Shown: positions 23,976 to 36,633, counted from the stretch's first letter. The stretch: 64,000 nt of DNA from Costus lasius (GCA_027563935.2 JANVAS020000231.1:17936001-18000000); one strand, 5' to 3'. Translations and numbers: made by a program. Notes: generated by a model from the letters alone, not told the origin.

Positions 23976-24490
23976 CTAATGGTTGAGAAATCTCAAACCC
24001 ATATTATTACAGTGCTTCTCATGCTTCTGCTGCGCCAGAGGCTTGGTAAGCGGGTCAGCCAGATTGTCATCTGTATGAACCTTGCAAATTTTGATCTCGC
24101 CTCGATCAATGATCTCCCGGATCAAGTGAAACCGTCTCTGTATGTGCTTGGACTTCTGGTGCGACCGTGGTTCCTTTGCTTGTGCGATTGCTCCAGTGTT
24201 ATCACAGAAGATAACCAAAGGATCGACACTTGAAGGAACAACACCAAGTTCTCTCACGAACTTACGAATCCACACTGCCTCCTTGGATGCTTCCGAGGCT
24301 GCAACATACTCGGCTTCTGTTGTGGAATCAGCAACAGTTGACTGTTTGAAACTCTTCCACACCACTGCTCCACCATTCAATCTAAAAACATAGCCTGATT
24401 GCGATCGGAAATCATCCTGGTCCGACTGGAACGAAGCGTCAGTATATCCTTCTATACTGAGTTCTTCCTGACCACCATATATCAAGAACA
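23976..24490 (-). pseudogene. pol 3' end of D (RNase H), truncated
   Basis: Encodes the C-terminal RNase H region of the copia polyprotein: GYTDASF, the EAEY box, the CDN box, then the shared C-terminus. It is almost identical to the matching part of C. The family match ends at 24490; beyond this come a 20-bp copied filler and then plus-strand LTR. RT and everything upstream are missing. Confidence 0.92.
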
Positions 24491-24510
24491 GTTCTTCCTG
24501 ACCACCATAT
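24460..24510. repeat. Duplicated 21-bp filler at deletion junction
   Basis: Positions 24460-24480 are repeated exactly at 24490-24510. The second copy replaces the expected pol sequence and ends in ATAT, which overlaps the GATATGGCTTAC of the LTR that follows. This is typical of templated end-joining repair. Confidence 0.85.
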
Positions 24511-25303
24511 GGCTTACTTAAGTCAGATCGTGTGGACTGAATTGTTTGGGTTCAGTTTAAAGGAGTTTAAACTCTGATTGTAAGTGAGATCTGGTCTGAT
24601 CATGTTTGATTGATTAGGGCTTGAGATCGGTAAGCTTCGATCGAGAGTATTGATGTTAGATCGGTGAGATCAAGAGCATCAAGAGATGAACGGTTAGATC
24701 TGGAACCTTAGGGTTTAATATGATCTAGACCAAGTGGCTTGGGTAATTTGGTCTTTGAACCAAACCAAATTGAACCGGCTCATGAGTGAGCGCTTGGTTC
24801 AATGGGAGAGTTTTGATGGTTCACTTGGGTGAACGCATGAAACGTAGAGAGTTACTATTTTTTGAAGGCGGTTTCCAAATTGGAAACGCTCCCACGATTG
24901 TAACGTCGCTCGCCTCTCTCAATTGCTCTCGTGTGTGGTGAACTTCTTCTTCACGGAAACGAGGTAGAGAGTTTTCGAGCCCTAGCCGCAAGAGGAACAT
25001 CTAACCCCTTTCATTCGATCAAGGATTCTTGAAGATCTTTGCTAGCACAAAGATCACCAAGGAGGAGCCATCTCTCTTCTTGTGTGCGGCAACTTTGGAG
25101 GAGACCCCTTTCGATCTCTGCTTCCAAGTCGTCACCTTCCTCATGGCACTGGTATGAATCTCATTTGATTTATACAATCTCAAGAGTTGATCATATGTAC
25201 TTGCATTCGATCTTTTGAAACCCTAGATTCCGCTATAAAATTTATTTGCGCCACCTATTAGGGTTTCGCCCCCCCCCCCCCCCCTTGATTTAGGTGACTT
25301 ACA
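24507..25303 (+). repeat. 3' LTR of B, second part
   Basis: Plus-strand copia LTR from about 580 bp after the point where 14633-14927 stopped, to a CTTACA end at 25303. It includes a long C run (about 25269-25284). The intervening LTR segment was lost in the junction at 24510. Assignment to B rests on order, strand and the lack of any other candidate. Confidence 0.75.
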
Positions 25304-25441
25304 CCTATGTGTCTAAATCTTATTCCATGCTCGAAGCACCCTATAAGATTAGAACACATATTAGTCTCCATCATATCAAAGCTGTCTCGTGTTCACCGAG
25401 ATATCTCGACTAAGGACAACACTGAATGTCAGCTAAGCTGA
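25304..25441 (-). repeat. Old copia LTR G, left fragment
   Basis: Reverse-strand LTR sequence (about LTR bases 150-290), clearly more diverged than the other copies. Continues exactly at 43671 when E and one copy of its target duplication are removed. It is the base layer of the nest. Confidence 0.85.
25437..25441. repeat. Target-site duplication of E, left copy
   Basis: GCTGA before the TG at 25442; repeated at 43671-43675. Confidence 0.95.
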
Positions 25442-27122
25442 TGTTGGGGTATGCCCTTAAGGCTAATGTTTGAGGCCTTGGGATTGTATCAGTATCATGT
25501 ATAAACTCTTAAGTTTATAAAGGCAATGGTTGTTATTCAGTTTGTTACATCATCTGCTGCAATATGTATACTTCTGAATAATGTCTCAATGCTGTTCAGC
25601 TAGGCTGACATGCTATATGTCCTTAGTCGAGATATCTTGGTGAACATGAGACAACCTTGATATGATTGAGACTAATATGTGTTCTAATCTTATAGGATGC
25701 TTCGAGCATGGAATAAGATGTAGACTCATGGGTACATTGGTTGTACTGGACAGACCCTACTAGGATATTCAATTGCTTGTCACAATGTGAATAATCCTTG
25801 TATGCAACAAGTGGCACATTTCCTCTGACTTGAGACCACTTGTGTTTCTAAATGATGGTTGTCATTGTTTTGAGGTAGTTCAATATCATTTGAAACATAA
25901 TGGTTATAGACTATCTTGGATAATGATCATGAGTCAGGTTAGGGCACTAGTGATAGATATAGGATTGCCGTCTCCTTGATTGGAGTGTGATATTCTAAAG
26001 GGGCCCCCCTGGATGAGATGATTGAGAAAGTGTATGGCCATACCCAGATGACTGTGATCATCTGATCTAATCATGTTCATCATATTGGAGTTACAGGCTT
26101 GACTAGCTTGTCCAATAAGAACATCCAGTGGCAAAGGAAACTTGTATGCCTTGTGAGTAGATTCACACTTGTGCTGTGGTTTGGGTGTAGTCTTGGAAGA
26201 CTCTTTCCTTTATATCGGGAGACAGTGATGTGTTGCTAGATACCCCTCACTGATCGTGATAACGTAAGTTATCGTTACCGACATTTAAAGGAAACCCTCA
26301 GGGTCGCACAATTTGATGATATGGCTTACTTAAGTCAGATCGTGTGGACTGAATTGTTTGGGTTCAGTTTAAAAGGGATTTAATCTCTGATTGTAAGTGA
26401 GATCTGGTCTGATCATGTTTGATTGATTAGGGCTTGAGATCGGTAAGCTTTGATCGAGAGAATGGATGTTAGATCGGTGAGATCAGCAGCATCAGAGATG
26501 AGCGGTTAGATCTGGAACCATTGGGTCCAATTAGATCTAGACCATGACTTGGGCTATTTTGGTTTGGTCTTTGAACCAACCTTATTAGAACCGGTTCACT
26601 TAGGTGAACGCTTGGTTCAAAGAGAGTGGCGTATGCGATCGGTTCACTTGATGTAAACGCTTGATCGCATGAGAGTTGAAGGCGAGTTTATGGGTTGCTA
26701 TTTTTAGAAACCACGCCCAACGTTCAATGTGAACGTTACTCTCGTCGCTCCTCTTCGCTCTTGTTCTCGTGTGGCTTGTGTCAACGAGAGATAGAGAAGC
26801 ATTCGGCCAAGGAGAATTCGCCAAGCAACTCATCTCATCTTCCCTCACGGATCGAGACCTCTTGGAGCCTTGCTAGCACAAGGAGTACCAAGGGAGTAGG
26901 CGACTTCTTCATCTAGTGTGCACATCCTTTGGAGGAGATCCTCTCGCTCTCTCTTCTTCCAAATCGCCATCCAAGCGAAATGGCTATGGTATGAATCCAA
27001 TCTTTATGAAGTTGATCATGTGTTCTTGGTAATGATCTTATGAAACCCTTGATTCCGCATGAAATTTTATTTGCGCCACTTATTGGGTTTCGCCCCCCCC
27101 CCCTCTAGAAAGGGGTCTTACA
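25442..27122 (+). repeat. 5' LTR of E
   Basis: 1,681 bp, TG...CA. The terminal hairpin is CCCCTCTAGAAAGGGG before TCTTACA. Mid-LTR palindrome GATAACgtaaGTTATC near 26257. Confidence 0.97.
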
Positions 27123-27124
27123 AT

Positions 27125-27136
27125 TGGTATCAGAGG
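27125..27136 (+). other. Primer-binding site of E, last base altered
   Basis: TGGTATCAGAGG: eleven of twelve bases match the initiator Met tRNA end; the final C is G, as in element I. Confidence 0.88.
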
Positions 27137-28031
27137 CAGGTTATTGCTTGATCATATGATTGCTTCATGTTAATATGTGATCCATGTTTGAGGTGAATAG
27201 ATCTAGGGTTATCATCATGCAAAAAATTTTACATGCATGCATTGTCGCATGTTTATTCTTTGTGGCGCATGTATGATGCTTATGTTGTTGCGCATGTTGA
27301 ATGTATAGTTTTTCTTAAAAACTTCATCCCTTGCGCGCCTCACTTAGATCTAAGCGCCTACTATAAACCCTTAGACGGGTTGATGGGGTTGAAGTCATCC
27401 TCTAGGTTAGATCCAAAGAGTCTGATCAGACCATCTGACAGCCTAGATGGATCGACCAGATGGCACCTGTGCGCAAGCACGAGGTGGCTATAGGTCGATT
27501 GCATCATAGGCGTGTAGCGAGGTCTGGTTGAGACAACCATTGAACGCACATGAGTTAGGCCCGGGGTCACACCCGCTTGCCAGAACTCATGATGGTTGTT
27601 CAGCCCTTGGCGCATGCATGGTTGACCATTAGGTCAACTCAAGTCAGTTAGGACTTGGTGCATGCAAGGGCAGTGGATCCAACTAGACATGATGAGTGGA
27701 TCCCTATCAATGGACCGTTGTAAGGTTGTAGGGCAGATAAGAAAATTAAAATGGATGACAATGGGTTTTTCAAAAAATTTTATTTTCTTAGTAATGGATC
27801 ACATGTTTGATTGGATGCCATGTGCTTGTTTATTTCATCTTATGTGGGTTGCCCTTTAATGTGTGCTGTGCTGGGGCCTGCGAGCCTGGTTAATTGTAAA
27901 TTAATATTTATTTGTGATCTGCGAATCACATTGTGTTTAATTTATAAGTGTAATTGACCTGCGTGTCAATCTTGTCTAGATAGATTAATTTGTAATTTAA
28001 CCAGACAAGAGCACAAAGCACACATGGCAGA

Positions 28032-28096
28032 GGCGCATGCAGCAGTGGCTTGACCAGGTGGGAGGTCTAGGGTTCGACCCTAGGATAGGCGCATTT
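28032..28096 (+). repeat. tRNA/SINE-like segment in leader of E
   Basis: Same segment as in B, with a perfect CTAGG/CCTAG stem around GTTCGAC, the best T-arm of the set. Confidence 0.5.
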
Positions 28097-28418
28097 TCCT
28101 GGTGGGCGCACCTTGAGTTGCAGTGGGCGCTTGGGCCCTGGGTTGGGCCAGATGAGAAGAAAAAGCCCCATGAAGAAAGCAAGTGAAGACTTAATTTAGG
28201 TTAAGGTCTTACTTAGGCTTAATGGGCTTTTACCACATAAGATCCATGCTTTCTTTTATTGTTTAATAATTAGAATTGCATGAGTTATTTATCTTCTGCT
28301 ATAGCCATAGGATTTGCCTGATAGTAAGAAGATAAAAGACCGTTAAAATCCAACGCTAAATATCAAGCACGTAATGCCTTCTGGCGCGAAACCTCACTGT
28401 TCTGACTATCGTTGGGGC

Positions 28419-28864
28419 CGTGTTGTACCCACTCAGTGGGCACGCCCATCTATCTTCAGACGGTGTGTGATTTCACCTGCGTGTTACAGAGAAGGGATTT
28501 ATCGCTTCTCGTTGCTCAACATAGCACGTGGTGGTCCAGGGAGTAGGTCAGGTCAGCTTGACCATGTAGGCTACATATGGGGCATATGTTAGCTATATGG
28601 AGGCAGCCATCTGTGGGATCAGAGACTGTGTTGTACCAACTCAGTTGGCACAGTCTGCTGGATTGCCCGGATGAATGGGAATCGCACGGGTTGGCGATTG
28701 GCAGGGACTGCCTACCAGAGATTAGTGCTTGTACTCTCTGTGCATCTTATCTCGCCTGAGCGGGACGCGGAGACCAAGTATAAAATCTGGATCCCATCTC
28801 ACTAAAAGAGTGTTACTCTTTCGGACTGTTTTAATGGATTTTTCAGTCAGATAAAATAGTGAGA
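28419..28864 (+). promoter_or_regulatory. Structured RNA region in leader of E
   Basis: Twin hairpins 28419-28444 and 28623-28656; three-way junction 28797-28864 with arm GACTG/CAGTC. Confidence 0.7.
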
Positions 28865-28957
28865 AAAGAATCTTTCTTAAGTCCTAGATTGATTCTAAAC
28901 ATTGATACTGACCTTGCTGTTCTTGCATTGTTGTAGATTCCTGCAGCAACGAACACC

Positions 28958-29223
28958 ATGAGCTTCAATGTGCGATTCCTACTGGAAAGGGAGAAGTTTG
29001 CTGGGCCAAACTTCTCAGACTGGTACGGACACCTTAAGATTGTTCTTAAGGCAGAGAGGAAACTGTATGTCCTCGAGACGGCAATACCGCCTCAACCCGC
29101 AGCGAACGCCGCAAGGGCGGTTCGTGAAGCCTATGAAAAGCATGTCAATGATAGCATTGATGTCGCTTGCCTGATGCTAGCGTCTATGACGCCACCGCTG
29201 CAGCGACAGCATGAGGATATGTC
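28958..29223 (+). pseudogene. gag-pol: gag of E, 5' part before the F insertion
   Basis: Starts with the family ATG and encodes the first 88 codons of gag. It stops in the codon where F inserted, at ATGTC; the frame resumes at 38350. Confidence 0.93.
29219..29223. repeat. Target-site duplication of F, left copy
   Basis: ATGTC, repeated at 38345-38349; lies inside E's gag. Confidence 0.95.
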
Positions 29224-30911
29224 TGTTGGGGTATGCCCTTAACGCTAATGTTTTAGGCCTTGGGATTGTAACAGTATCATGTATAAACTCTTTTGTTTAT
29301 AAAGGCAATGGTTGTTATTCAGTTTGTTACATTGTCTGCTGCAATAATTGTGCTTCTGAATAATGTCTCAATGCTGTTCAGCTAGGCTGACATGCTATAA
29401 AGTCCTTAGTCGAGATATCTTGGTGAACATGAGACAGCCTTGATATGATTGAGACTAATATGTGTTCTAATCTTATAGGATGCTTCGAGCATGGAATAAG
29501 ATGTAGACTCATGGGTACATTGGATGTACTGGACAGACCCTACTAGGATATTCAATTGCTTGTCACAATGTGAATAATCCTTGTTTTGCTTCAAGTGGCA
29601 CATGTCCTCTGACTTGAGATCACTTGTGTTTCTAAATGATGATTGTCATTGTTTTGAGGTAGTTCAATATCATTTGAAACATAATGGTTATAGACTATCT
29701 TGGATAATGATCATGAGTCAGGTTAGGGCACTAGTGATAGATATAGGATTGCCGTCTCCTTAATTGGAGTGTGATGTTCTAATGGGCCCCCCCCTTAAAT
29801 GAGATGATTGAGAAAGTGTATGGCCATACCCAGGTGACTATGTTCATCTGATCTAATCATGCTCATCATATTGGAGCTACAAGCTTGACACGCTTGTCCA
29901 ATAAGAACATCCAGTGGCAAAGGAAATATGTATGCCTAGTGAGTTGATTCACACTTGTGCTGTGGTTTGGGTGTAGTCTTGGAAGACTCTTTCCTCTATA
30001 TCGGGAGACAGTGATGTGTTGCTAGATACCCCTCACTGATCGTGATAATATAAGTTATCGTTACCGACATTTAAAGGAAACCCTCAGGGTCGCACAATTT
30101 GATGATATGGCTTACTTAAGTCAGATCGTGTGGACTGAATTGTTTAGTTCAGTTTAAAGGGATTTAAACTCTGATTATAAGTGAGATCTGGTCTGATCAT
30201 GTTTGATTGATTAGGGCTTGAGATCGGTAAGCTTCGATCGAGAGTGTTGATGCTAGATCGGTGAGATCAGAAGCATCAGGAGATGAATGGTCAGATCTGT
30301 AACCTTAGGGTTTGATTCGATCTGGACTAAAAGCTTGGGCTGATTTGGTTTGGTCATTGAACCAAATACATTGAACCGGCTCATGTGTGAGCGCATGGTT
30401 CATATGGGAGAAGGGATATGCGTTTGGTTCATTTCAAGTGAACGCATAACGCATGTAATCAAGTGGTTGCTATTTTTGGAATTTCGGTTTTCCAAAATGG
30501 GAACGTCTCCACGTTCGAAAGCAACGCCTCTCGATTATCATCTCTCGCCCCTTTGCTCTTGACGACTCACGGCTTGCGTTGTGAAGGTTGACGACAAGAG
30601 AGGATTCGGCCAAGCAAAGAGTAGATCTCTTCCCTTCCATTCGACAAGGACCCTTGAAGCCTTGCTAGCACAAGGAACACAAGGAGTAGGCATCATCCTC
30701 TTGTGTGCGCCACCTTTGGAGGAGAGCCCCTTTCGCCCTCTTGCTTCCAAGGCAACATCCAAGCGATGGCTATGGTAAGATCACATCTTGATCTTAGTAA
30801 AACTTAAGTTGATCATATGGTTATACCACATGCGATCTTATGAAGCCCTAGAAAATTTCTTGAATGCGCATGCTTTAGGGTTTCGCCCCCCTCATGAAAG
30901 GGGTACTTACA
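29224..30911 (+). repeat. 5' LTR of F
   Basis: 1,688 bp. Terminal hairpin CCCCCTCATGAAAGGGG before TACTTACA. The mid-LTR C run at 29785-29793 is shorter than in the 3' LTR. Confidence 0.97.
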
Positions 30912-30913
30912 AT

Positions 30914-30925
30914 TGGTATCAGAGC
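30914..30925 (+). other. Primer-binding site of F
   Basis: TGGTATCAGAGC, full match to the initiator Met tRNA end. Confidence 0.95.
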
Positions 30926-31823
30926 TGATGTTTTCGGTATAATTCATATGATTTCTTGATACTTTGTGTGATCCATGTTTACTCTCATGCTTAGATCTAT
31001 GGTTGATTACATGCGCAAGTTCATGAAAGTTCATGATGCGAAAACAACATGTATGATGTTTATTGCTCTTTGGCGCATGTATTGGTGCTTGTTGTTCTTT
31101 TGTCATAGAAAAACTTAACTTGCGCGCCCCTCTTTAGACTAAGCGCCTGCTATAAACCCTTAGACCGGTTGATGGGGTTGAAGTCATCTTCTAGAGTAGA
31201 TCCAACCAGTCTGATCAGACCATCTGACAGCCTAGATGGATCGACCAGATGGCACCTGTGCGCAAGCACGAGGTGGCTATAGGTCGATTGCATCACAGGC
31301 GTGTAGCGAGGTCTGGTTGAGACAACCATTGAACACACATGAGTTAGGCCCGGGGTCACACCCGCTTGCCAGAACTCATGATGGTTGTTCAGCCCTTGGC
31401 GCATGCATGGTTGACCATTAGGTCAACTCAAGTCAGTTAGGACTTGGTGCATGCAAGGGTAATGGATCTAACTAGAAATGATGAGTGGATCCCTATCAAT
31501 GGACCGTTGTAAGGTTGTAGGGCATATAAGAAAATTAAAATTGATGCCAATGGGTTTTCAAAATTTTATTTTCTTATTATTATTATTGGATCACATGTTT
31601 GAGTGGATGCCATGTGCTTGTTTATTTCATCTTATGTGGGTTGCCCTTTATTGTGTGCTGTGCTGGGGCCTGCGAGCCTGGTTAATTGTAAATTAATATT
31701 TAATTGTGATCTGCGAATCACATTGTATTTAATTTATAAGTGTAATTGACCTGCGTGTCAATCTTGTCTAGATAGATTAATTTGTAATTTAATCAGACAA
31801 GAGCACAAAGCACACATGGCAGA

Positions 31824-31887
31824 GGCGCATGCAGCAGTGGCTTGACCAGGTGGGAGGTCTAGGGTTCGACCCTAGGACAGGCGCATT
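31824..31887 (+). repeat. tRNA/SINE-like segment in leader of F
   Basis: GGTTCGA within a CTAGG/CCTAG stem, flanked by GCGCAT repeats as in B, E and I. Confidence 0.5.
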
Positions 31888-32209
31888 TTCCTGGTGGGCG
31901 CACCTGAGCTGCAATTGGCGCTTGGGCCCTAGGTTGGGCCAGATGAGAAGAAAAAGCCCCATGAAGAAAGCAAGTGAAGACTTAATTTAGGTTAAGGTCT
32001 TACTTAGGCTTAATGGGCTTTTACCACATAAGATCCATGCTTTCTTTTATTGTTGAATAATTAGAATTGCATGAGTTATTTATCTTCTGCTATAGCCATA
32101 GGATTTGCCTGATAGTAAGAAGATAAAAGACCGTTAAAATCCAACGCTAAATATCAAGCACGAAATGCCTTCTGGCGCGAAACCTCACTGTTCTGACTAT
32201 CGTTGGGGC

Positions 32210-32655
32210 CGTGTTGTACCCACTCAGTGGGCACGCCCATCTATCTTCAGACAGTGTGTGATTTCACCTGCGTGTTACAGAGAAGGAATTTATCGCTTCT
32301 CGTTGCTCAGCATAGCACGTGGTGGTCCAGGGAGTAGGTCAGGTCAGCTTGACCATGTAGGCTACATATGGGGCATATGTTAGCTATATGGAGGCAGCCA
32401 TCTGTGGGATCAGAGACTGTGTTGTACCAACTCAGTTGGCACAGTCAGCTGGATTGCCCAGATGAAGGGGAATCGCACGGGTTGGCGATTGGCAAGGACT
32501 GCCTACCAGAGATTAGTGCTTGTACTCTCTGTGCATCTTATCTCGCCTGAGCGGGACGCGGAGACCAAGTATGAAATCTGGATCCCATCTCACTAAAAGT
32601 GTCTGACTCTTTCTGACTGTTTTACTGGATTTTTCAGTCAGATAAAATAGTGAGA
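32210..32655 (+). promoter_or_regulatory. Structured RNA region in leader of F
   Basis: Twin hairpins 32210-32235 and about 32414-32447 (last outer pair lost), three-way junction 32588-32655. The GACTG/CAGTC arm is kept; the AAAGAG/CTCTTT arm is weakened here. Confidence 0.65.
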
Positions 32656-32748
32656 AAAGAATCTTTCTTAAGTCCTGGATTGATTCTAAACATTGATACT
32701 GACCTTGCTGTTCTTGCATTGATGTAGATTCCTGCAGCAACGAACACC

Positions 32749-35700
32749 ATGAACTTCAATGTGCGATCCCTACTGGAATGGGAGAAGTTTGCTGGGCCAA
32801 ACTTCTCAGACTGGTACGGACACCTTAAGATTGTTCTTAAGGCAGAGAGGAAACTGTATGTCCTCGAGACGGCGATACCGCCTCAACCCACTGCGAACGC
32901 CGCAAGGGCGGTTTGTGAAGCCAATGAAAAGCATGTCAATGATAGCATTGATGTCGCTTGCCTGATGCTAGCGTCTATGACGCCACCGCTGCAGCGTCAG
33001 CATGAGGATATGTCTGCTATAGAAATTATAGCAAACCTCAAGATGCTGTATGCTGCATAGGCGAGGACTGAGCGCTATAACTTGACCATGCTGTTCTTTC
33101 AGAGCAAACTGGCTGAAGGGAGCCCAGTGGGAGCTCACGTGCTCAAGATGATTGGGCACAAGGAGGCTCTAGAGAAACTGGGGCATACCATCAATCAGGA
33201 GCTTGCTGTAGACATTATTCTGCAGTCTCTCCCGCCTTCTTTCGATGCGTTCATTATTAACTTTAATATGAACAAAATCGATTGTACTCCGGCAGAGTTG
33301 CTGAATATGCTCTTGACTACTGAGGAAACTCTGAAGGGAAAGCCTTCAACCTCTGTCTTAATGGTTCCTTCTAGGAACAAGAAGAAGGGGAAGAAGGGCA
33401 AAGCCCCAGTCAAGAACTACAACAAGGCGCTGAAACAAAAGGTTAAGCGGTCGAAGGAATACAGATGTTTCCACTGTGGCCAGCTGGGTCACTGGAAAAA
33501 GGACTGTAAAGCGCTCCAAGGAGACAAGAAGGGAAGCATCGCTTCTGGCTCAGGTATATTTGTGACTGAGGTCATGATCTCTTCTTCTTCTATTTCATGG
33601 GTGTTGGACACTGCATGTGGAGTTCACATTTGTTCAAATGTACAGGAACTCAAGAGAAGAAGACAAGTGGGGCAGCATGAGGTGGACCTACGAGTTGGAA
33701 ACGGGGCACGGGTTTTTGCTGTTGCTGTAGGAGAATATTACATCTCATTACCATCTGGACTTGTACTAGAACTTGACAATTGTTATTTTGTTCCAAGTAT
33801 TACGAAAAATATTATCTCTATTCCTGCTCTTGTCAGGAAAGGCTTTTCCTTTGAATGCAATATTTCAAAGTGTGTAATTTCTTATGATAATATTGTTTAT
33901 GCTTCTGGATCAATTAACAATGGGTTATTCATGTTGGACATGGAATGTTCTATACAAACTATTGATAATAAGAAAGCCAAGTATGCTGATGATGGCACCT
34001 TGCTATGGCATAGTCGTTTAGGCCATATTAACAAGAAACGCATTAAGCGGTTGCATGACAATGGACTGCTGGGATCATTCTCCTGTGAGGAGATTGATAC
34101 ATGCAAAGCTTGTTTAATGGGCAAAATGACGAAGTCTCCTTTTCCTAATAAAGGTCAAAGGGCTTCAGGTTTACTTGACCTTATACACAGTGATGTGTGT
34201 GGGCCATTTAGTAAACATGCCAGAGGTGGCTATTCGTACTTCATTACCTTTACTGATGATTTCAGTAGATATGGGTATGTCTATTTAATGAGACATAAAA
34301 GTGAATCTTTTGACAAGTTCAAAGAGTTCAAGAATGAAGGACAGAATCAGCTAGGCCGAAATATCAAGGCACTTCATTCTGATCGAGGTGGAGAATACTT
34401 GAGTCATGCGTTTACTGACTATCTAAAGGAGTGTGGGATTATCTCACAGCTTACTCCGCCAGGAACACCGCAATGGAATGGTGTGTCCGAGAGGAGAAAT
34501 AGAACGTTACTGGATATGGTTCGTTCTATGATGAGTCAGGCTACTCTACCTTACTCCTTTTGGGGATTTGCACTGGAGACAGCTGCAAAGGTACTAAACC
34601 GAGTGCCATCCAAGGCAGTTTCAAAGACTCCATATGAGTTGTGGTATGGGAAACAGCCGAGCTTGACATTTATCAGGATCTGGGGTTGCGAGGCTTATGT
34701 CAAAAAGCTCGCCTCTGGGAAACTAGAGAGCAGATCTGAGAAATGTATCTTTGTCGGATACCCTAAGGAAACTAAGGGTTATTATTTCTACGATCCCAAA
34801 GAGAACAAGGTATTTGTTGCTCGGACGGCTATTTTTCTTGAGAAGGAGTTTCTTCTGCAAGAAGCCAGTGGGAGAGAAATAAAGCTGGATGAGAATCCAG
34901 AGGAAGGACAAAGTAGTCAAGCACAGTTGGATGAGCCTGAGCAGGTAGAACAGGTTACTGAACAACCTGAGGCTCAGATATCACGAGAACCGCGTAGATC
35001 GGGAAGGATCCGTCGACAGCCTGAGCGCTATGACGGAGTCTACATCATTGATAATGATGAACCCCTCACTTATGCGGATGCGGTCATTGGACCGGAGTCA
35101 GCTAGATGGCTTGAAGCTATGCGAGCCAAGATGGACTCCATGTCAGATAACCAAGTCTGGGATTTGGTTGATCCGCCTCCGGGTGTAATCCCTATTGGCT
35201 GTAAATGGATCTTCAAGAAGAAGATTGACATGGATGGTAACGTGGTTACCTATAAAGGCAGGCTAGTTGCGAAAGGTTTCAAACAAATCTATGGGATAGA
35301 TTATGATGAAACTTTCTCTCCTGTAGCCATGTTTAAGTCTATTCGGATTCTTCTCGCGATAGCTGCATATTATGATTATGAGATCTGGCAGATGGATGTG
35401 AAGACTGCTTTCCTTAATGGAAAACTGGATGAGGATGTGTATATGACACAACCTGAAGGTTTCACAAATCCATCAGATCGTCATAAAATATGCAAGTTAA
35501 AGAAGTCCATTTATGGACTTAAACAAGCATCAAGAAGCTGGAATATTCGTTTTGAGGAATCAATCAGTGAATTTGGTTTCATCAAGAATGAAGATGACCC
35601 GTGTGTATATAAGAGGTTTAGTGGGAGCGTAATTACTTTCCTAGTCCTCTACGTCGATGATATCTTAATCATTGGAAACGATATTCCTGAAATGCATGCT

Positions 35701-36633
35701 GTTAAAGCATGGTTAAGAAAATGTTTCCAGATGAAAGATTTAGGAGAAGCAGCCTATGTATTAGGTGTGAAGATCTACAGGGATAGATCTAAGAGGCTTC
35801 TCGGGCTGTGCCAGAGTACTTATATCGATAAAGTCCAGGAGAGATTCCATTTAGAGAATTCTAAACGTGGATATCTTCCAGTCAGACATGGTCTGAATCT
35901 TTCGAAGAGTCAGTGTCCACAAACACAGACTGAGAAAGATGAAATGGACAATACGCCTTATGCTTCGGCTATTGGATCCATTATGTATGCGATGTTGTGT
36001 ACTCGCCCAGACGTCGCTTACGGGTTAAGCGTGACCAGTCGATTCCAAAGTAATCCAGGTCAGGCACACTGGATTGCAGTCAAGAACATCTTGAAATATC
36101 TGCGGAGGACCAAAGATATGTTCTTGATATATGGTGGTCAGGAAGAACTCAGTATAGAAGGATATACTGACGCTTCGTTCCAGTCGGACCAGGATGATTT
36201 CCGATCGCAATCAGGCTATGTTTTTAGCTTGAATGGAGGAGCAGTGGTGTGGAAAAGTTTCAAACAGTCTATTGTTGCTGATTCCACAACAGAAGCCGAG
36301 TATGTTGCAGCCTCAGAAGCATCTAAGGAGGCAGTTTGGATTCGTAAGTTCATTCAGGAACTTGGTGTTGTTCCTTCGAGTGCAGATCCTTTGGTTATCT
36401 TCTTTGATAACACTGGAGCAATCGCACAAGCAAAGGAACCACGGTCGCACCAGAAGTCCAAGCACATACAGAGACGGTTTCACTTGATCCGGGAGATCAT
36501 TGATCGTGGCGAGATCAAAGTCTGCAAGGTTCATACAGATGACAATCTGGCTGACCCGCTTACAAAGCCTCTGGCACAGCATAAGCATGAGAAGCACTAT
36601 AATAATATGGGTTTGAGATTCCTCAACCATTAG
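32749..36633 (+). pseudogene. gag-pol: gag-pol polyprotein of F, single nonsense codon in gag
   Basis: 3,885-bp frame from ATG 32749 to stop at 36633. The one break is TAG at 33058-33060 (CAG in sisters), near codon 104 in gag. From there an uninterrupted frame covers the rest of gag, CCHC knuckle, DTACG protease, integrase with all three acidic residues, RT with YVDD, and RNase H with its acidic residues (FFDN where others have FCDN). Downstream translation would need read-through or internal initiation. Otherwise it looks like a functional polyprotein, and F would be the natural reference for the family. Confidence 0.95.

Larger units (their letters stand above)
14928..24490 (-). mobile_element. 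Tandem copia unit C/D: LTR - internal - LTR - partial internal
   Basis: Read on the minus strand: a truncated pol end (D, 24490-23976), PPT, LTR (23955-22281), PBS, leader, complete gag-pol (20507-16623), PPT, LTR (16602-14928). The central LTR therefore serves both as 3' LTR of D and 5' LTR of C. The five bases on the two sides of C alone do not match (GTACA left, ATCTC right), so C is not a simple insertion. This is the pattern expected from unequal recombination between LTRs of related copies, later trimmed at the D end. The two LTRs and the overlapping pol segments differ at only a few positions. Confidence 0.88.
1..25303 (+). mobile_element. Copia element B, 5' end outside window, twice interrupted
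   Basis: B is a full-length type Ty1/copia element whose 5' LTR lies before the window. What remains is leader (1-513 and 9653-10730), a broken gag-pol (10731-14612), a PPT, and a 3' LTR in two pieces (14633-14927 and about 24507-25303). Element A split its leader, and the reverse-strand C/D tandem split its 3' LTR. About 590 bp of that LTR are missing at the second junction. The sequence after the LTR end is CCTAT (25304-25308), the expected right-hand target duplication; the left copy would be upstream of the window. B appears to sit inside the older LTR G. Joining the two LTR pieces to one element is an inference from order, strand and position within the LTR. Confidence 0.85.
27123..28957 (+). 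other. Untranslated leader of E
   Basis: Carries the CATGAGTT/AACTCATG inverted repeat (about 27548-27591), the tRNA-like segment (about 28032-28096, GGTTCGA inside a CTAGG/CCTAG stem), the hairpin cluster 28419-28864 (GACTG/CAGTC type), and the acceptor-like motif before gag. No gene is supported. Confidence 0.86.
30912..32748 (+). other. Untranslated leader of F
   Basis: Same layout as E: inverted repeat (about 31338-31381), tRNA-like segment (about 31824-31887), hairpin cluster 32210-32655, acceptor-like motif before gag. No gene is supported. Confidence 0.86.

Noticed and set aside
23956..24490. D as an independent insertion with its own LTRs
   Set aside because: It shares its only LTR with C, and no target duplication separates them.
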